From contig JBFMHE010000008.1 of NCBI GenBank assembly GCA_040752355.1, positions 1-64,000 on the forward strand: 64,000 nt of DNA. The letters are read 5' to 3'. The position numbers were made by a program, and so were the translations under genes. Below, piece by piece: positions 16,374 to 26,124 of this stretch (position 1 is its first letter; the number at the start of each line of letters is the position of its first letter). Under the pieces are notes generated by a model. That model was given only the letters and a program-made list of their open reading frames with translations, had not been told where the DNA came from and ran no database searches. Source of the DNA: Nitrospirota bacterium. Lineage in GTDB: Bacteria; Nitrospirota; Thermodesulfovibrionia; Thermodesulfovibrionales; Dissulfurispiraceae.

Positions 16374-18713
16374 ATGACGAAGCTGAGGAACAGAGAGGAT
16401 TTGGTGGCGCTGCGGAGCGGCCTGAAAGAGGAGCCGTCCGATAGCGGTATGCAAAAGGTAAAGGTGTGCTGCGGCACCGCCTGCGCGGCGATGGGATCGC
16501 ACGAGGTCGTCGCCGCCCTCGAGGACGAGGGCCGTAAGAAAGGGCTTCCCCTGGATGTCGTCAAGACCGGCTGCCAGGGCATGTGCCAGAAGGGGCCGGT
16601 CATGAGGACCGATCCCGAGAATATCTTCTACCAGAAGGTCCGGCCGGAGCATGCAGGGCCTATGATAAGTTATCTGTCCCGGGGCGAGGACCACTTCAGG
16701 CAGGGGCTCTACCGGGAGGATATCACGAGCGAGCCCATCCCCGAGATGACGGAGATCCCTTTCTACAAGAAACAGATGAGGGTCGCGCTGAGGAACAACG
16801 ACAAGATCGATCCCCGCAACATTCACCACTATCTTGCGGTCGGCGGTTACGGCGCGCTCGAGAAGGCGCTCTTCTCGATGACCCCCGAGGAGGTGCTGCA
16901 CGAGGTCGACCGCGCGAATCTGAGAGGAAGGGGCGGCGCCGGGTTCCCCGCGGGCCAGAAGTGGCGGCACACCAAGGGCGCGACGGGCAGCGTGAAGTTC
17001 GTCATTGCCAACGGCGACGAGGGGGACCCGGGAGCGTTCATGGACCGCTCGATCATGGAAGGCGATCCCCACAGTCTCTTCGAGGGCATGCTCCTCTGCG
17101 CCTATGCTACGGGTGCGCAGTACGGTTTCATCTATGTGCGGCATGAATACCCCCTTGCGGTCAAGAATCTCAGGCATGCCATTCGTCAGGCCGGGGAGCT
17201 GGGGCTCCTCGGGCAGAATATTCTCGGCACGGGCTTCAGCTTCCACCTCGATGTGCGCGAGGGCGCAGGGGCCTTTGTCTGCGGCGAGGCGTCGGCGCTC
17301 GTCGCCTCGATCGAGGGCGAGCGCGGATATCCGAGGACCCGGCCGCCGCTTCCCTCGGAAGTGGGGGGAGGGGTGTGGGGCTATCCGAGCACCATTAACA
17401 ACATCGAGACCCTCGCCTGCGTTCCGGTCATCATCGAGAAGGGAGCGGAGTGGTTCAGGAGCATAGGGACCGAGAGCGCGCCGGGCACGAAGGTCTTCGC
17501 TCTCACCGGCAAGGTGAGGAATACGGGGCTCATCGAGGTCCCGATGGGTACGACCCTGCGGGAGATCATCTTCGATATCGGCGGCGGGATTCTCGAGGGC
17601 AGGGCGTTCAAGGCGGTCCAGACCGGCGGCCCCTCCGGCGGCTGCATCCCGGCGAGCCATCTCGATCTGCCGGTCGATTTCGATTCGCTCATCCGCGTCG
17701 GGTCGATGATGGGCTCGGGCGGCATGGTGGTCATGGACGAGGACACCTGCATGGTCGATGTAGCGAAATACTTCCTCTCCTTCACGCAGTCCGAGTCGTG
17801 CGGCAAGTGCCCGCCCTGCAGGATCGGCACCTACCAGATGCTCCAGATCCTGGAGCGGATCACCAGGGGAGAGGGCCGGCACGGCGATATCGAGCGGTTG
17901 ATTCAGCTCGGCAAGAACATACAGAAGGGCTCGCTCTGCGGCCTCGGCAAGAGCGCTCCGAACCCGATCCTCTCGGTAATCAAGTACTTCAGGGAGGAGG
18001 TCGAGGAGCATGTCTATGACCGCTACTGCCGCGCCCAGGTCTGCGCGGGGCTGGGCGTGTTCATCATCAACCAGACCGAGTGCCTGCGGTGCGGCCTCTG
18101 CAAGGAGTCCTGCGCCTTCGATGCGGTCAAGGAGACACGGGACCAGTATTTTATCGACCGCGATTACTGCACCCAGTGCAGGGCGTGCTACAACGTCTGC
18201 CCGGTGCAGGCGGTCACTATTCACAAGCAGAGCGTGGTGAGGCTGCAGGAGCAGTTCGGCATACCGTCGGAAAATATCGAAGTACTCGAAAGGAGCGCGC
18301 GAATGACGTTAAAGGATCTTCTTCAGAGCAAGCCGATGCGCGTCGAGACCTGCAGTCCCGACTGCATTGTCGCCGATGCGGTTACGATCATGGACGGCAA
18401 GAACATCGGCTCCTTGATCGTGGCCGATGCGAACGGGGAGCTCATCGGTATCTTCACCGAGAGGGACATTATGCACTGCTTCGTCAAAGGGGTCCAGTTC
18501 AAGAACGAAGTGATGAGGAATGTCATGACCCCCAACCCGATAACGCTCGACGCCTCGGCCGACCTCGGCGTTGCCATCAATCTCATGTCCGAGAGGAAGA
18601 TCAGGCATCTGCCGGTGACCGAAAACGAGAAGGTCATAGGGATCATCTCCTACCGGGATGTCGTCTCTTACCTGCTCCCCGAGGTGATCTATCTGTCGGA
18701 GGACATTTATTAG
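16374..18713 (+). CDS. NuoF/HydB-like NADH oxidoreductase fused to CBS domains
   Basis: The 779-residue protein has, in order: a thioredoxin-like [2Fe-2S] domain (C32, C37, C67, C71), the NuoF FMN/NADH core (GRGGAGFPAGQKW near 185; IANGDEGDPGA near 211), an SLBB region, the NuoF [4Fe-4S] site (ESCGKCPPCR near 475 and C522), two [4Fe-4S] ferredoxin clusters (C570-C580 and C599-C609), and a CBS pair (644-779). All but the CBS pair matches HydB-type subunits of electron-bifurcating enzymes. No NuoE, NuoG or hydrogenase gene is adjacent. CBS domains usually bind adenine nucleotides, so energy-charge sensing is inferred. GGGAGG sets the ATG at 16374. An internal in-frame ATG at 18303 has its own AAGGAG. 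Confidence 0.88.
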   Translation: MTKLRNREDLVALRSGLKEEPSDSGMQKVKVCCGTACAAMGSHEVVAALEDEGRKKGLPLDVVKTGCQGMCQKGPVMRTDPENIFYQKVRPEHAGPMISYLSRGEDHFRQGLYREDITSEPIPEMTEIPFYKKQMRVALRNNDKIDPRNIHHYLAVGGYGALEKALFSMTPEEVLHEVDRANLRGRGGAGFPAGQKWRHTKGATGSVKFVIANGDEGDPGAFMDRSIMEGDPHSLFEGMLLCAYATGAQYGFIYVRHEYPLAVKNLRHAIRQAGELGLLGQNILGTGFSFHLDVREGAGAFVCGEASALVASIEGERGYPRTRPPLPSEVGGGVWGYPSTINNIETLACVPVIIEKGAEWFRSIGTESAPGTKVFALTGKVRNTGLIEVPMGTTLREIIFDIGGGILEGRAFKAVQTGGPSGGCIPASHLDLPVDFDSLIRVGSMMGSGGMVVMDEDTCMVDVAKYFLSFTQSESCGKCPPCRIGTYQMLQILERITRGEGRHGDIERLIQLGKNIQKGSLCGLGKSAPNPILSVIKYFREEVEEHVYDRYCRAQVCAGLGVFIINQTECLRCGLCKESCAFDAVKETRDQYFIDRDYCTQCRACYNVCPVQAVTIHKQSVVRLQEQFGIPSENIEVLERSARMTLKDLLQSKPMRVETCSPDCIVADAVTIMDGKNIGSLIVADANGELIGIFTERDIMHCFVKGVQFKNEVMRNVMTPNPITLDASADLGVAINLMSERKIRHLPVTENEKVIGIISYRDVVSYLLPEVIYLSEDIY

Positions 18714-18756
18714 GTCTATTGACTTAATGGCGTATTTAGGGTAAGTTAAAACTAAT

Positions 18757-18863
18757 GTAAAGGGGAGTAGCTGTTGCAGCGGTGGTCGTCAATACGGTCG
18801 GCACAAAGGGATGGTCGGCCCGGCGCCGCTGGTTAGAGCAACCTAACAAGCAAGACCTTTACC
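18757..18863 (+). promoter_or_regulatory. yybP-ykoY (manganese) riboswitch ahead of carbonic anhydrase-PEPC
   Basis: P1 is a perfect pairing of GTAAAGG (18757-18763) with CCTTTAC (18856-18862). The hallmark GGGGAGTAGC follows the 5' strand. P2 (GTTGC/GCAAC) and an upper helix (CAGCGG/CCGCTG) enclose the conserved CGTCAATACGGTCGGC block. The element differs from the htpX copy at many stem positions but keeps pairing, which supports a real structured RNA. A TTGACT at 18719 could be its -35 box, but the -10 is weak. Confidence 0.88.
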
Positions 18864-18974
18864 TCCTGCGAAGCAGGAAGGAAGAGCGGGGAAGCAGGAA
18901 CTGAAGGCGTATGCTTCTGGCTTCTCACCTCGTACTTCCTGCCTCTTGCCTGAAAGGGGGTAAAGGTCTTTTTT
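18852..18974 (+). terminator. Riboswitch-controlled attenuator before carbonic anhydrase
   Basis: AAGACCTTTACC (18852-18863) is a perfect 12-base complement of GGTAAAGGTCTT (18959-18970), which runs into TTTTTT. The same CCTTTAC is needed for P1, so the two folds exclude each other. About 95 bases with several CAGGA/TCCTG mini-hairpins lie between the arms. Confidence 0.8.
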
Positions 18975-18987
18975 ATGGAGATGCATC

Positions 18988-19626
18988 GTGGATAAGCTCT
19001 ACAAGGGCATTCATACCTTTCAACGGTCCTATTTCAAGAGGGAGGAAGATTTCTTCAGGCGGCTTTCGGCGGCGCAGACGCCGGAGGTGCTCTTCATCAC
19101 CTGCGCCGATTCGCGCGTGGACCCCAATCTCGTCACCCAGAGCAGGCCCGGGGAGCTCTTCATCGTGCGGAACGTGGGCAACATCATCCCGCCCTACGAT
19201 GCCATCAAGGATAAAAACAGCGTCGCCGCTGCGCTGGAGTTCGCCGTTCTCGTGCTGAAGGTGAAAGATATCATCGTCTGCGGGCATTCGAACTGCGGGG
19301 CCATGCAGGCGCTCTACAGCGACGAGGATGCCTTCAGGCGTACTCCCCACCTCGGCGAGTGGCTCGATCTCGCGAGGCCGGTGCGCCGCATCGTCGAACG
19401 GTTCTACCCGCAGGCGCATACGTCGTCGGCGGTCCGCCTGCGGATCACCGAGGAAGAGAACATCCTGCTGCAGCTGAAGAATATCCAGTCCTACCCGTTC
19501 GTCTCGCGGGCGCTCGAAGAGGGCAGCCTGCATCTCCACGGGTGGTACTACGACATAGGGATGGGGAGCATCTGCTCCTACAATCCGTCGACCGACCGCT
19601 TCGAGGGGATCGGGGGCAGGGCATGA
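18988..19626 (+). CDS. Beta-class carbonic anhydrase
   Basis: The 212-residue protein has the beta-carbonic anhydrase zinc and catalytic residues: C39-A-D41-S-R43 and H100-S-N-C103-G. Residues about 125-200 complete the typical fold. It interconverts CO2 and bicarbonate in the cytoplasm. Start GTG at 18988 follows a GGAG. Its last four bases overlap the start of PEP carboxylase (ATGA), so the enzyme that makes bicarbonate is translationally coupled to one that consumes it. Both are controlled by the upstream riboswitch. Confidence 0.94.
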   Translation: MDKLYKGIHTFQRSYFKREEDFFRRLSAAQTPEVLFITCADSRVDPNLVTQSRPGELFIVRNVGNIIPPYDAIKDKNSVAAALEFAVLVLKVKDIIVCGHSNCGAMQALYSDEDAFRRTPHLGEWLDLARPVRRIVERFYPQAHTSSAVRLRITEEENILLQLKNIQSYPFVSRALEEGSLHLHGWYYDIGMGSICSYNPSTDRFEGIGGRA

Positions 19627-21101
19627 GCGGGGAGAAGAGCGTGAAGATTCCGCGGGTGATGTCGACGCAGCATCCCGACAATGTCATCCTGCCCTTTTTC
19701 GCGGAGAGCCAGGACATGTCGGGCGACGACGAGATACAGGAGGCGTATTACGCCTATTCGCATCTCGGGATCGATGAGCAGATGTGGGATTGCGAGGGCA
19801 AGGAAGTCGACGACTTCGTGGTCCGGAAGCTCTTCACCAAATACGAGCATTTCTTCAAACAGAGGCGGCTGGGGGAGGATGTCTTCCTCACGCTGCGGGT
19901 CCCCAATCCCGACGTGGAACGGCAGGAAGCGAAAGTGCTCATCGAGACGCTCGAGAGCATACCCCGCTCGTGCGATGCGGCGCGGCTGTTCTACGGGCAG
20001 GATATCCCGTCCATCTTCGAAGTGATCCTCCCGATGACCATGTCCCCCGAGAGCCTGAACAGGGTGTATTATTACTACAAGGACTTTGTCGTCGGGAAGG
20101 AGCATAAGCCCTTCTATCCCGGCGACATCCCCATCGCCGAGTGGATCGGCGAGTTCAAGCCCGAGACGGTCAACGTGATCCCGCTCTTCGAGGACAAGGT
20201 CCATATGCTCGAGGCCCACCGCATCATGGGCGCTTATCTGAAGGGGAAGGATATCAAGCACCAGCGGGTCTTTATCGCCCGGTCCGATCCGGCCATGAAC
20301 TACGGCATGGTGAGCGCGATCCTCTGCAACAAGATCGCGCTCCAGCGGCTGCGGAGGCTCTCCGAGGAGACGGGCGTTGCCCTCTATCCCATACTCGGTG
20401 CCGGCTCCGCGCCGTTCAGGGGGCATCTCACCCCTGATACGGTCGACATGATGCTCGAAGAATATCCCGATGTCCAGACCTTCACCATTCAGTCGGCGTT
20501 CAAGTACGACTATCCGGTCTCGTCGGTCATCACCGCAATCGAGACCCTCAGGAAGACGCAGATGACGCGGGGCTATGACCTTGACGAGGGGAAGTGCATC
20601 GAGATCATCGAAAAGGTGTCGGCGGAGTACCGGCGGCTGATAGAGCATCTCGCCCCGCTCATCAATCACCTGGCGGGGTTCGTTCCGAGGCGGCGGATGC
20701 GGAAGCTCCATGTCGGCCTTTTCGGGTATGCCCGGAGCGTCGGCGCGACTTCGCTGCCGAGGGTCATCAGCTTCTGTGCGGCCTGCTACTCCATCGGTTT
20801 GCCGCCGGAGCTCCTCGGGCTGAATGTCCTTACCTGCGAGGACATCGCCTGCATGAAGGATATGCATGTGAATTTCATGTTCGATATGAAGACCGCGATG
20901 TCCTTTTTCAACGAGGAGGTGCTCGCCCTGCTTCCGGATGAGGTGAGGAGGTCGCTCCGGCTCGACTGGGGGGAATACCGCGTACTCCCCGAGTACAGGG
21001 AGGTGACGTCGCGGCTCATACGGGCGCTCAGGGAGAACGACCGTGCGAATATCCAGGGGATGCTCGTAGAGGCGGCGCACATAAGAAAGTTCCTGGGATA
21101 G
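19623..21101 (+). CDS. ppcA: Archaeal-type phosphoenolpyruvate carboxylase
   Basis: The 492-residue protein is the short, archaeal-type PEP carboxylase rather than the ~900-residue bacterial enzyme. It opens with the typical IPRVMSTQHPDN segment, followed by DEIQEAYYAYSHLG, then FIARSDPAMNYG near 215 and LGAGSAPFRGHL near 257. It makes oxaloacetate from PEP and bicarbonate. The start is fixed by the ATGA overlap with carbonic anhydrase. Its presence beside pyruvate carboxylase gives two routes to oxaloacetate. Confidence 0.93.
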   Translation: MSGEKSVKIPRVMSTQHPDNVILPFFAESQDMSGDDEIQEAYYAYSHLGIDEQMWDCEGKEVDDFVVRKLFTKYEHFFKQRRLGEDVFLTLRVPNPDVERQEAKVLIETLESIPRSCDAARLFYGQDIPSIFEVILPMTMSPESLNRVYYYYKDFVVGKEHKPFYPGDIPIAEWIGEFKPETVNVIPLFEDKVHMLEAHRIMGAYLKGKDIKHQRVFIARSDPAMNYGMVSAILCNKIALQRLRRLSEETGVALYPILGAGSAPFRGHLTPDTVDMMLEEYPDVQTFTIQSAFKYDYPVSSVITAIETLRKTQMTRGYDLDEGKCIEIIEKVSAEYRRLIEHLAPLINHLAGFVPRRRMRKLHVGLFGYARSVGATSLPRVISFCAACYSIGLPPELLGLNVLTCEDIACMKDMHVNFMFDMKTAMSFFNEEVLALLPDEVRRSLRLDWGEYRVLPEYREVTSRLIRALRENDRANIQGMLVEAAHIRKFLG

Positions 21102-21179
21102 CCGCATCGCGGCGGGGCGTGCTGGCTGTTCGAGGAGAGTGAAAACCAGGCTGCAGAACGGGAAAAGGAGGAATACGCC

Positions 21180-21479
21180 ATGAAGCCAAGCGAGAGAGAA
21201 GAGGAGTATGTAGCGCGGAAGGAGTATGAGAGGTTACGGAAGATCGAGGAGGAGAAGCATGAGCGGCTCGCCGAAGAGGAGAAGAAGCGGCTCAAAGAGC
21301 TCCATCTCATGCGCTGCCCCAAGTGCGGCATGGAGCTGATAGAGATCGACTACAAGGCCATAAAGGTCGATAAGTGCTCGGAGTGCGAAGGGATATGGCT
21401 CGATGCCGGAGAGCTCGAGGCCGTATCGCGGCTCGAGAAAGGCGGCCTCGACAAGCTCTTCAGCGTGTTCAAGAAGTAG
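21180..21479 (+). CDS. TFIIB-type zinc-ribbon protein
   Basis: The 99-residue protein has a charged helical N-terminus (about 1-42) and a zinc ribbon with CPKC and CSEC pairs followed by EGIWLDAGELE, the signature of the zf-TFIIB family. The helical part is rich in Glu, Lys and Arg and may form a coiled coil. AAAAGGAGG precedes the ATG. Function in bacteria is unknown. Confidence 0.85.
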   Translation: MKPSEREEEYVARKEYERLRKIEEEKHERLAEEEKKRLKELHLMRCPKCGMELIEIDYKAIKVDKCSECEGIWLDAGELEAVSRLEKGGLDKLFSVFKK

Positions 21480-21546
21480 GCGGGGCGAAGATCGATGAGG
21501 AGTCCTGCTGCACCATAGCCTCTGCTTTGGCGATAAGGAAGCATTC

Positions 21547-24186
21547 ATGCGTTGGCATCAGAAAAACATCGAGGATACCATCGGAGGACTGCGCTGCTCT
21601 CCTCAGGGGCTCTCCCCTGAGGAGGCGCAGCGGCGCCTTGCCGAGTACGGACGGAACGAGCTCAGAGAGAAGAAGCGCAGGACGCCCTTCATGATGTTCC
21701 TCGACCAGTTCAGGGACTTCATGATCATGGTCCTCATCGCTGCTGCGCTGGTCTCGGGCATCATCGGCGAGCCTTCCGATACCATCGCCATCATCGTCAT
21801 TATTGTCCTCAATGCGATCATCGGCTTCGTCCAGGAGTACCGGGCCGAAAAGGCGATAGCCGCGCTCAGGAAGCTGGCGGCTCCCACGGCGACGGTGATC
21901 AGGGGAGGTGTGCCGACCGATGTCCCTGCAGCGGAGCTGGTGCCGGGCGACATCGTGCTGCTCGAAGCGGGAAAGATCGTGCCCGCCGACATGCGTTTGG
22001 TCGAGGCGGCGCAGCTGCGGATCGAAGAGGCTGCCCTCACCGGCGAGTCCGTGCCGGTCGACAAGCATACCTGTGCATTGTATGACGAGTCGCTTCCGCT
22101 CGGCGACCGCAAGAACATGGTCTACAACGGGACGATGGTCTCCTACGGAAGAGGGAGCGGTGTGGTCGTCGCCACCGGCATGGAGACGGAGCTCGGGAGA
22201 GTCGCCGGCATGATCCAGGAAGAAGAGGAGGTGAAGACCCCGCTCCAGAAGCGGCTCGCTGCATTCGGCCAGAAGCTGGCGGTAGCGGTCATCGCCATCT
22301 GTGCAGTCGTCTTTATTGTCGGCCTCCTCAGGGGTGAGCCGGCACTCCATATGCTCCTTACCGCGATCTCGCTCGCCGTCGCGGCGATCCCGGAGGCGCT
22401 GCCGGCGGTGGTGACGATATCGCTTGCGCTGGGCGCAAAGAAGATGGTGCGGCAGAACGCCCTGGTGCGGAAGCTCCCTGCGGTCGAGACCCTGGGGTCG
22501 GTCACCTACATCTGCTCGGACAAGACCGGCACCCTGACCCTGAACCGCATGACCGTCGAGGAGCTCTACGTCGAGGGCAGGGTGGTGGGAGCGGAAGAAT
22601 TGAGCGCGGAAGGAACAGGCGCCCGGAAGCTGATGCTCACGGCCCTTGCGCTGAGCAATGATGCGCAGCAGGGAGCGGAAGGGGATATCCTGGGAGACCC
22701 TACCGAGGTGGCCCTCTACAGCATTGCACAGGAGAAAGGCTTCGAGAAGGCATCGGTCGAAAAGGAGCTCCCCCGTGTTGCCGAGCTGCCGTTCGATTCC
22801 GACCGGAAGGCGATGACCACGTTTCATAGCGTGCCTCCCGATTTTCCCGCAGCAGGGAAAGGGGGATTCGTCTCCTTCACCAAGGGAGCAGTGGAGTCGC
22901 TCGTGGAGAAGGCAGCGGACGAGCTGACTGCCGAAGGAGTGAGGGAGCTCGACAGGCGGGCGCTGCTGAAGACCGCTGAGCGGATGGCGGCAGAGGGGTT
23001 GCGGGTCTTATGCATCGGGATGAGGCGGTGGGAGGCGGTACCTCAGGAGCTGACCCCCGAGGCGGTCGAGACGGGCCTGACGATCATCGGGCTGGTGGGG
23101 ATGATGGACCCGCCGCGGGAGGAGGCGAAGGAGGCGGTCTCGTTGTGCAAGAGCGCGGGGATAAAGCCGGTCATGATCACGGGAGACCATCCGCTGACGG
23201 CCCGTGCCATAGCGCAGCGGCTGGGCATCCTGGAGCGTGAGGAGGGCAGATCGATCACGACGGGGCGGGAGCTGGAGAAGCTGCCGCTGGAGGAGTTCGA
23301 GGAGCGGGTGGAGCATATCCGGGTGTATGCGCGGGTAGCGCCCGAGCAGAAGCTGAAGATCATCCGGGCGCTGCAGGACAGGGGACAGTTCGTGGCGATG
23401 ACGGGAGACGGGGTGAATGACGCTCCTGCGCTGAAGCGTGCGGATATCGGGATTGCCATGGGGATTACCGGCACCGATGTAGCGAAGCAGGCGGCCCATA
23501 TGGTCCTTTTGGACGACAACTTCGCCACCATCGTCAAGGCCGTCAAGGAAGGCAGAAGAATCTTCGACAATATCCGCAAATTCATACGATACACCATGAC
23601 GAGCAATTCGGGCGAGATATGGACGATCTTTCTGGCTCCCTTCTTCGGGCTCCCCATCCCGCTGCTCCCGATCCATATCCTCTGGATAAACCTGGTGACC
23701 GACGGCCTGCCGGGGCTCGCCCTGACCGCCGAGCCGGCGGAACGCAAGATCATGCAGCGGAACCCCCGCCATCCCCGGGAGAGCATCTTCGCCCACGGCC
23801 TCGGGACCCATATCCTATGGGTCGGACTGCTGATGGGGGCAGCGTCCATATTCACACAGGCATGGGCTATCCAGGCCGGCATCGCCAACTGGCAGACGAT
23901 GGTCTTCACCGTCCTCTGTCTTAACCAGATGGGACACGTTCTTGCAATACGCTCTGAAAGAGAATCCCTTTTCAGGCAGGGGCTTTTCTCGAACAAGCCT
24001 CTTTTCGGCGCCTTCCTGTTGACCTTTGTCCTGCAGATGGCGACCATATATGCCCCCTTCCTGAATCCGATTTTCAAAACACAGCCCCTCTCTCTCCGTG
24101 AGCTGCTGATCACGCTTGCCCTCTCCGGGGTGGTCTTCATCGGCGTCGAGATCGAGAAGTGGCTGAAGCGGCGGAGCGGTGAGTGA
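21547..24186 (+). CDS. P-type cation ATPase, Ca2+-type (copy 1)
   Basis: The 879-residue protein is a P2-type ATPase with all modules: N-terminal cation-ATPase domain, actuator loop (LTGESVPV), phosphorylation site D325 in DKTGT, nucleotide-binding domain, [11 protein letters not shown] hinge and six C-terminal membrane segments. Metal-site residues resemble Ca2+ pumps: PEALPAVV in TM4, SNSGE in TM5 and NLVTDGLP in TM6. Ca2+ (or Mn2+) export is likely. Copy 2 lies 1.9 kb downstream beyond ftsH and shares a nearly identical 1.19-kb core; the ends of the two genes diverge. Confidence 0.9.
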   Translation: MRWHQKNIEDTIGGLRCSPQGLSPEEAQRRLAEYGRNELREKKRRTPFMMFLDQFRDFMIMVLIAAALVSGIIGEPSDTIAIIVIIVLNAIIGFVQEYRAEKAIAALRKLAAPTATVIRGGVPTDVPAAELVPGDIVLLEAGKIVPADMRLVEAAQLRIEEAALTGESVPVDKHTCALYDESLPLGDRKNMVYNGTMVSYGRGSGVVVATGMETELGRVAGMIQEEEEVKTPLQKRLAAFGQKLAVAVIAICAVVFIVGLLRGEPALHMLLTAISLAVAAIPEALPAVVTISLALGAKKMVRQNALVRKLPAVETLGSVTYICSDKTGTLTLNRMTVEELYVEGRVVGAEELSAEGTGARKLMLTALALSNDAQQGAEGDILGDPTEVALYSIAQEKGFEKASVEKELPRVAELPFDSDRKAMTTFHSVPPDFPAAGKGGFVSFTKGAVESLVEKAADELTAEGVRELDRRALLKTAERMAAEGLRVLCIGMRRWEAVPQELTPEAVETGLTIIGLVGMMDPPREEAKEAVSLCKSAGIKPVMITGDHPLTARAIAQRLGILEREEGRSITTGRELEKLPLEEFEERVEHIRVYARVAPEQKLKIIRALQDRGQFVAMTGDGVNDAPALKRADIGIAMGITGTDVAKQAAHMVLLDDNFATIVKAVKEGRRIFDNIRKFIRYTMTSNSGEIWTIFLAPFFGLPIPLLPIHILWINLVTDGLPGLALTAEPAERKIMQRNPRHPRESIFAHGLGTHILWVGLLMGAASIFTQAWAIQAGIANWQTMVFTVLCLNQMGHVLAIRSERESLFRQGLFSNKPLFGAFLLTFVLQMATIYAPFLNPIFKTQPLSLRELLITLALSGVVFIGVEIEKWLKRRSGE
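22381..23568 (+). repeat. Near-identical tract in ATPase copy 1 (repeat A1)
   Basis: This 1,188-base stretch (TM4 through the hinge) matches 26983-28170 at a constant offset of 4,602 bases. I count four single-base differences, all synonymous. Sequence on both sides of the tract is clearly more divergent. A second strongly similar block lies at about 21920-22285. Confidence 0.9.
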
Positions 24187-24229
24187 TACTCCTTGCCCCC
24201 GCCTGACCGTTTGAGGAGGAAGCGTTGCC

Positions 24230-26113
24230 ATGGAAAAGAAGATGCGGTTCAGCGTGATCTATTTCATTATCGCGATAGCCGTGCTCCTTTCACTGCAGAA
24301 TTATTTTTTTTCTGGAAAGGTTGCCCCCCTTAGCTATAGCGAGTTCAAGATCCTTCTCGCAGAGGGGCTCGTGAACGACCTCACCATAGCCCAGGATATG
24401 ATCGAAGGGACGTTCGCCGCCGGTGCGCAGGAGCGCCTCATCGCGCTCAGGAACGAAAAGGATAGTGCAGCAGCTGAACAGCTGAAAAAGACCGGCGTCT
24501 TTACGGTGGTCAGGATGGATGACTCCGATCTGGTTCGGGAGCTCACTGCCAAGGGCATCCGCTACGCGGCGCGGCGTGAAGCGACGTGGCTCGTCAACCT
24601 CCTCTCCTGGATTCTTCCGGTCGTCTTTTTTGTCGCGATCTGGGGACTGCTCTTCAGGCGGATGGGAGCCCCGGGCGGCGGGGGAGGGCTCATGGCCGTG
24701 GGGAAGAGCAAGGCGAAGGTGTATGTGGAGGGCGAGACCAAGGTCACGTTCGACGATGTGGCGGGCGTGGAGGAGGCTGAGGAGGAGCTGAAAGAGGTGA
24801 TCGAGTTCCTGAAGAACCCCCAGAAGTTCCAGGGGCTCGGCGGCAAGATACCGAAGGGCATCCTGCTCGTCGGCCCTCCCGGGACCGGCAAGACCTTGCT
24901 GGCGCGCGCCGTGGCAGGCGAGGCGAAGGTGCCATTCCTCAGCCTGAGCGGCTCGGACTTCGTCGAGATGTTCGTCGGCGTCGGAGCCGCGCGGGTGCGC
25001 GACCTCTTCAGCCAGGCCGAGAAGCTTGCGCCCTGCATCATCTTCATCGATGAGATCGACGCCCTCGGCAAGGCCCGGACGCTCAGCCCTGTTTCGGGCG
25101 TGGACGAGAAGGAACAGACGCTGACCCAGCTCCTCACCGAAATGGACGGGTTTGATACGCGCAAGGGCGTGATCATCATGGCGGCCACGAACCGTCCCGA
25201 GATCCTCGACCAGGCGCTGCTCAGGCCGGGGAGGTTCGACCGGCATGTGCTGGTGGACCGTCCCGATATAAAAGGGCGCGAGGAGATCTTCGCCGTCCAT
25301 GTCAAGAAGATCAAGCTCTCCGGGAATGTCGATATCCATGTGCTCGCATCGATGACCCCCGGCATGGTCGGCGCCGACATCGCCAATATCGTGAACGAGG
25401 CGGCGCTTCTCGCGGTGCGGAAGAGCAAGGACATCGTCGAAATGGCCGACTTCGAGGAGGCGATCGAGCGGGTCGTCGCAGGCCTCGAAAAGAAGAGCAG
25501 GGTGATGAGCAAGAGGGAGAAGGAGCGGGTGGCGTACCACGAATGCGGCCACGCGATCGTCGCGAGCGTGCTGCCCAATGCGGACCCGGTGCGGCGGGTC
25601 TCGATCATCCCGCGGGGGATCGCGGCGCTCGGCTATACCCTGCAGCTGCCGACCGAGGACCGCTACCTGCTGACCGCGTCGGAGCTCCTCGACCGGATGG
25701 CGGTAATGCTGGGAGGCAAGGCAGCGGAAGAGCTGATCTTCGGCGAGGCCTCGACGGGGGCCCGGAACGACCTCGAGAAGGCGACCGAGATGGCCCGGAG
25801 CATGGTGCGGGCCTACGGCATGAGCGAGAAGCTCGGCCCCGTCTCCTTCGAGAGGAGCCGCTCGCTCTTTCTCGAGCCGCAGTGGGGCGCTCCGCACAAA
25901 GAGTACAGCGAGGAGACGGCGCAGCGGATCGACAGCGAAGTGAAGACGCTGCTGGTGGACGCCTATGCCAAGGCCAAGGGACTTCTGTCGGAACGGATCG
26001 AAAAACTGAAATCAATCGCCGCATTGCTCCTCGAAAAAGAGGTTATCGACGGAGACGAGCTCAAACGGCTGCTGGAGCAGGACCCCGGGCATTCGTTTAA
26101 GAAAGCGGTATAG
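24230..26113 (+). CDS. ftsH: FtsH-family ATP-dependent membrane zinc protease
   Basis: The 627-residue protein has two N-terminal membrane segments (about 7-24 and 122-142), an AAA+ domain (Walker A GPPGTGKT at 215-222, Walker B IIFIDEID, arginine-finger region RPGRFDRH) and an M41 protease domain with H437-E-C-G-H. The family usually reads HEAGH, so Cys at the third position is a variant but the zinc ligands are intact. FtsH degrades unassembled membrane proteins. The GAGGAAGCG box sets the ATG. The gene is tightly packed between two P-type ATPase genes (43 and 11 base gaps). Confidence 0.94.
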   Translation: MEKKMRFSVIYFIIAIAVLLSLQNYFFSGKVAPLSYSEFKILLAEGLVNDLTIAQDMIEGTFAAGAQERLIALRNEKDSAAAEQLKKTGVFTVVRMDDSDLVRELTAKGIRYAARREATWLVNLLSWILPVVFFVAIWGLLFRRMGAPGGGGGLMAVGKSKAKVYVEGETKVTFDDVAGVEEAEEELKEVIEFLKNPQKFQGLGGKIPKGILLVGPPGTGKTLLARAVAGEAKVPFLSLSGSDFVEMFVGVGAARVRDLFSQAEKLAPCIIFIDEIDALGKARTLSPVSGVDEKEQTLTQLLTEMDGFDTRKGVIIMAATNRPEILDQALLRPGRFDRHVLVDRPDIKGREEIFAVHVKKIKLSGNVDIHVLASMTPGMVGADIANIVNEAALLAVRKSKDIVEMADFEEAIERVVAGLEKKSRVMSKREKERVAYHECGHAIVASVLPNADPVRRVSIIPRGIAALGYTLQLPTEDRYLLTASELLDRMAVMLGGKAAEELIFGEASTGARNDLEKATEMARSMVRAYGMSEKLGPVSFERSRSLFLEPQWGAPHKEYSEETAQRIDSEVKTLLVDAYAKAKGLLSERIEKLKSIAALLLEKEVIDGDELKRLLEQDPGHSFKKAV

Positions 26114-26124
26114 GGAGGAGCATC

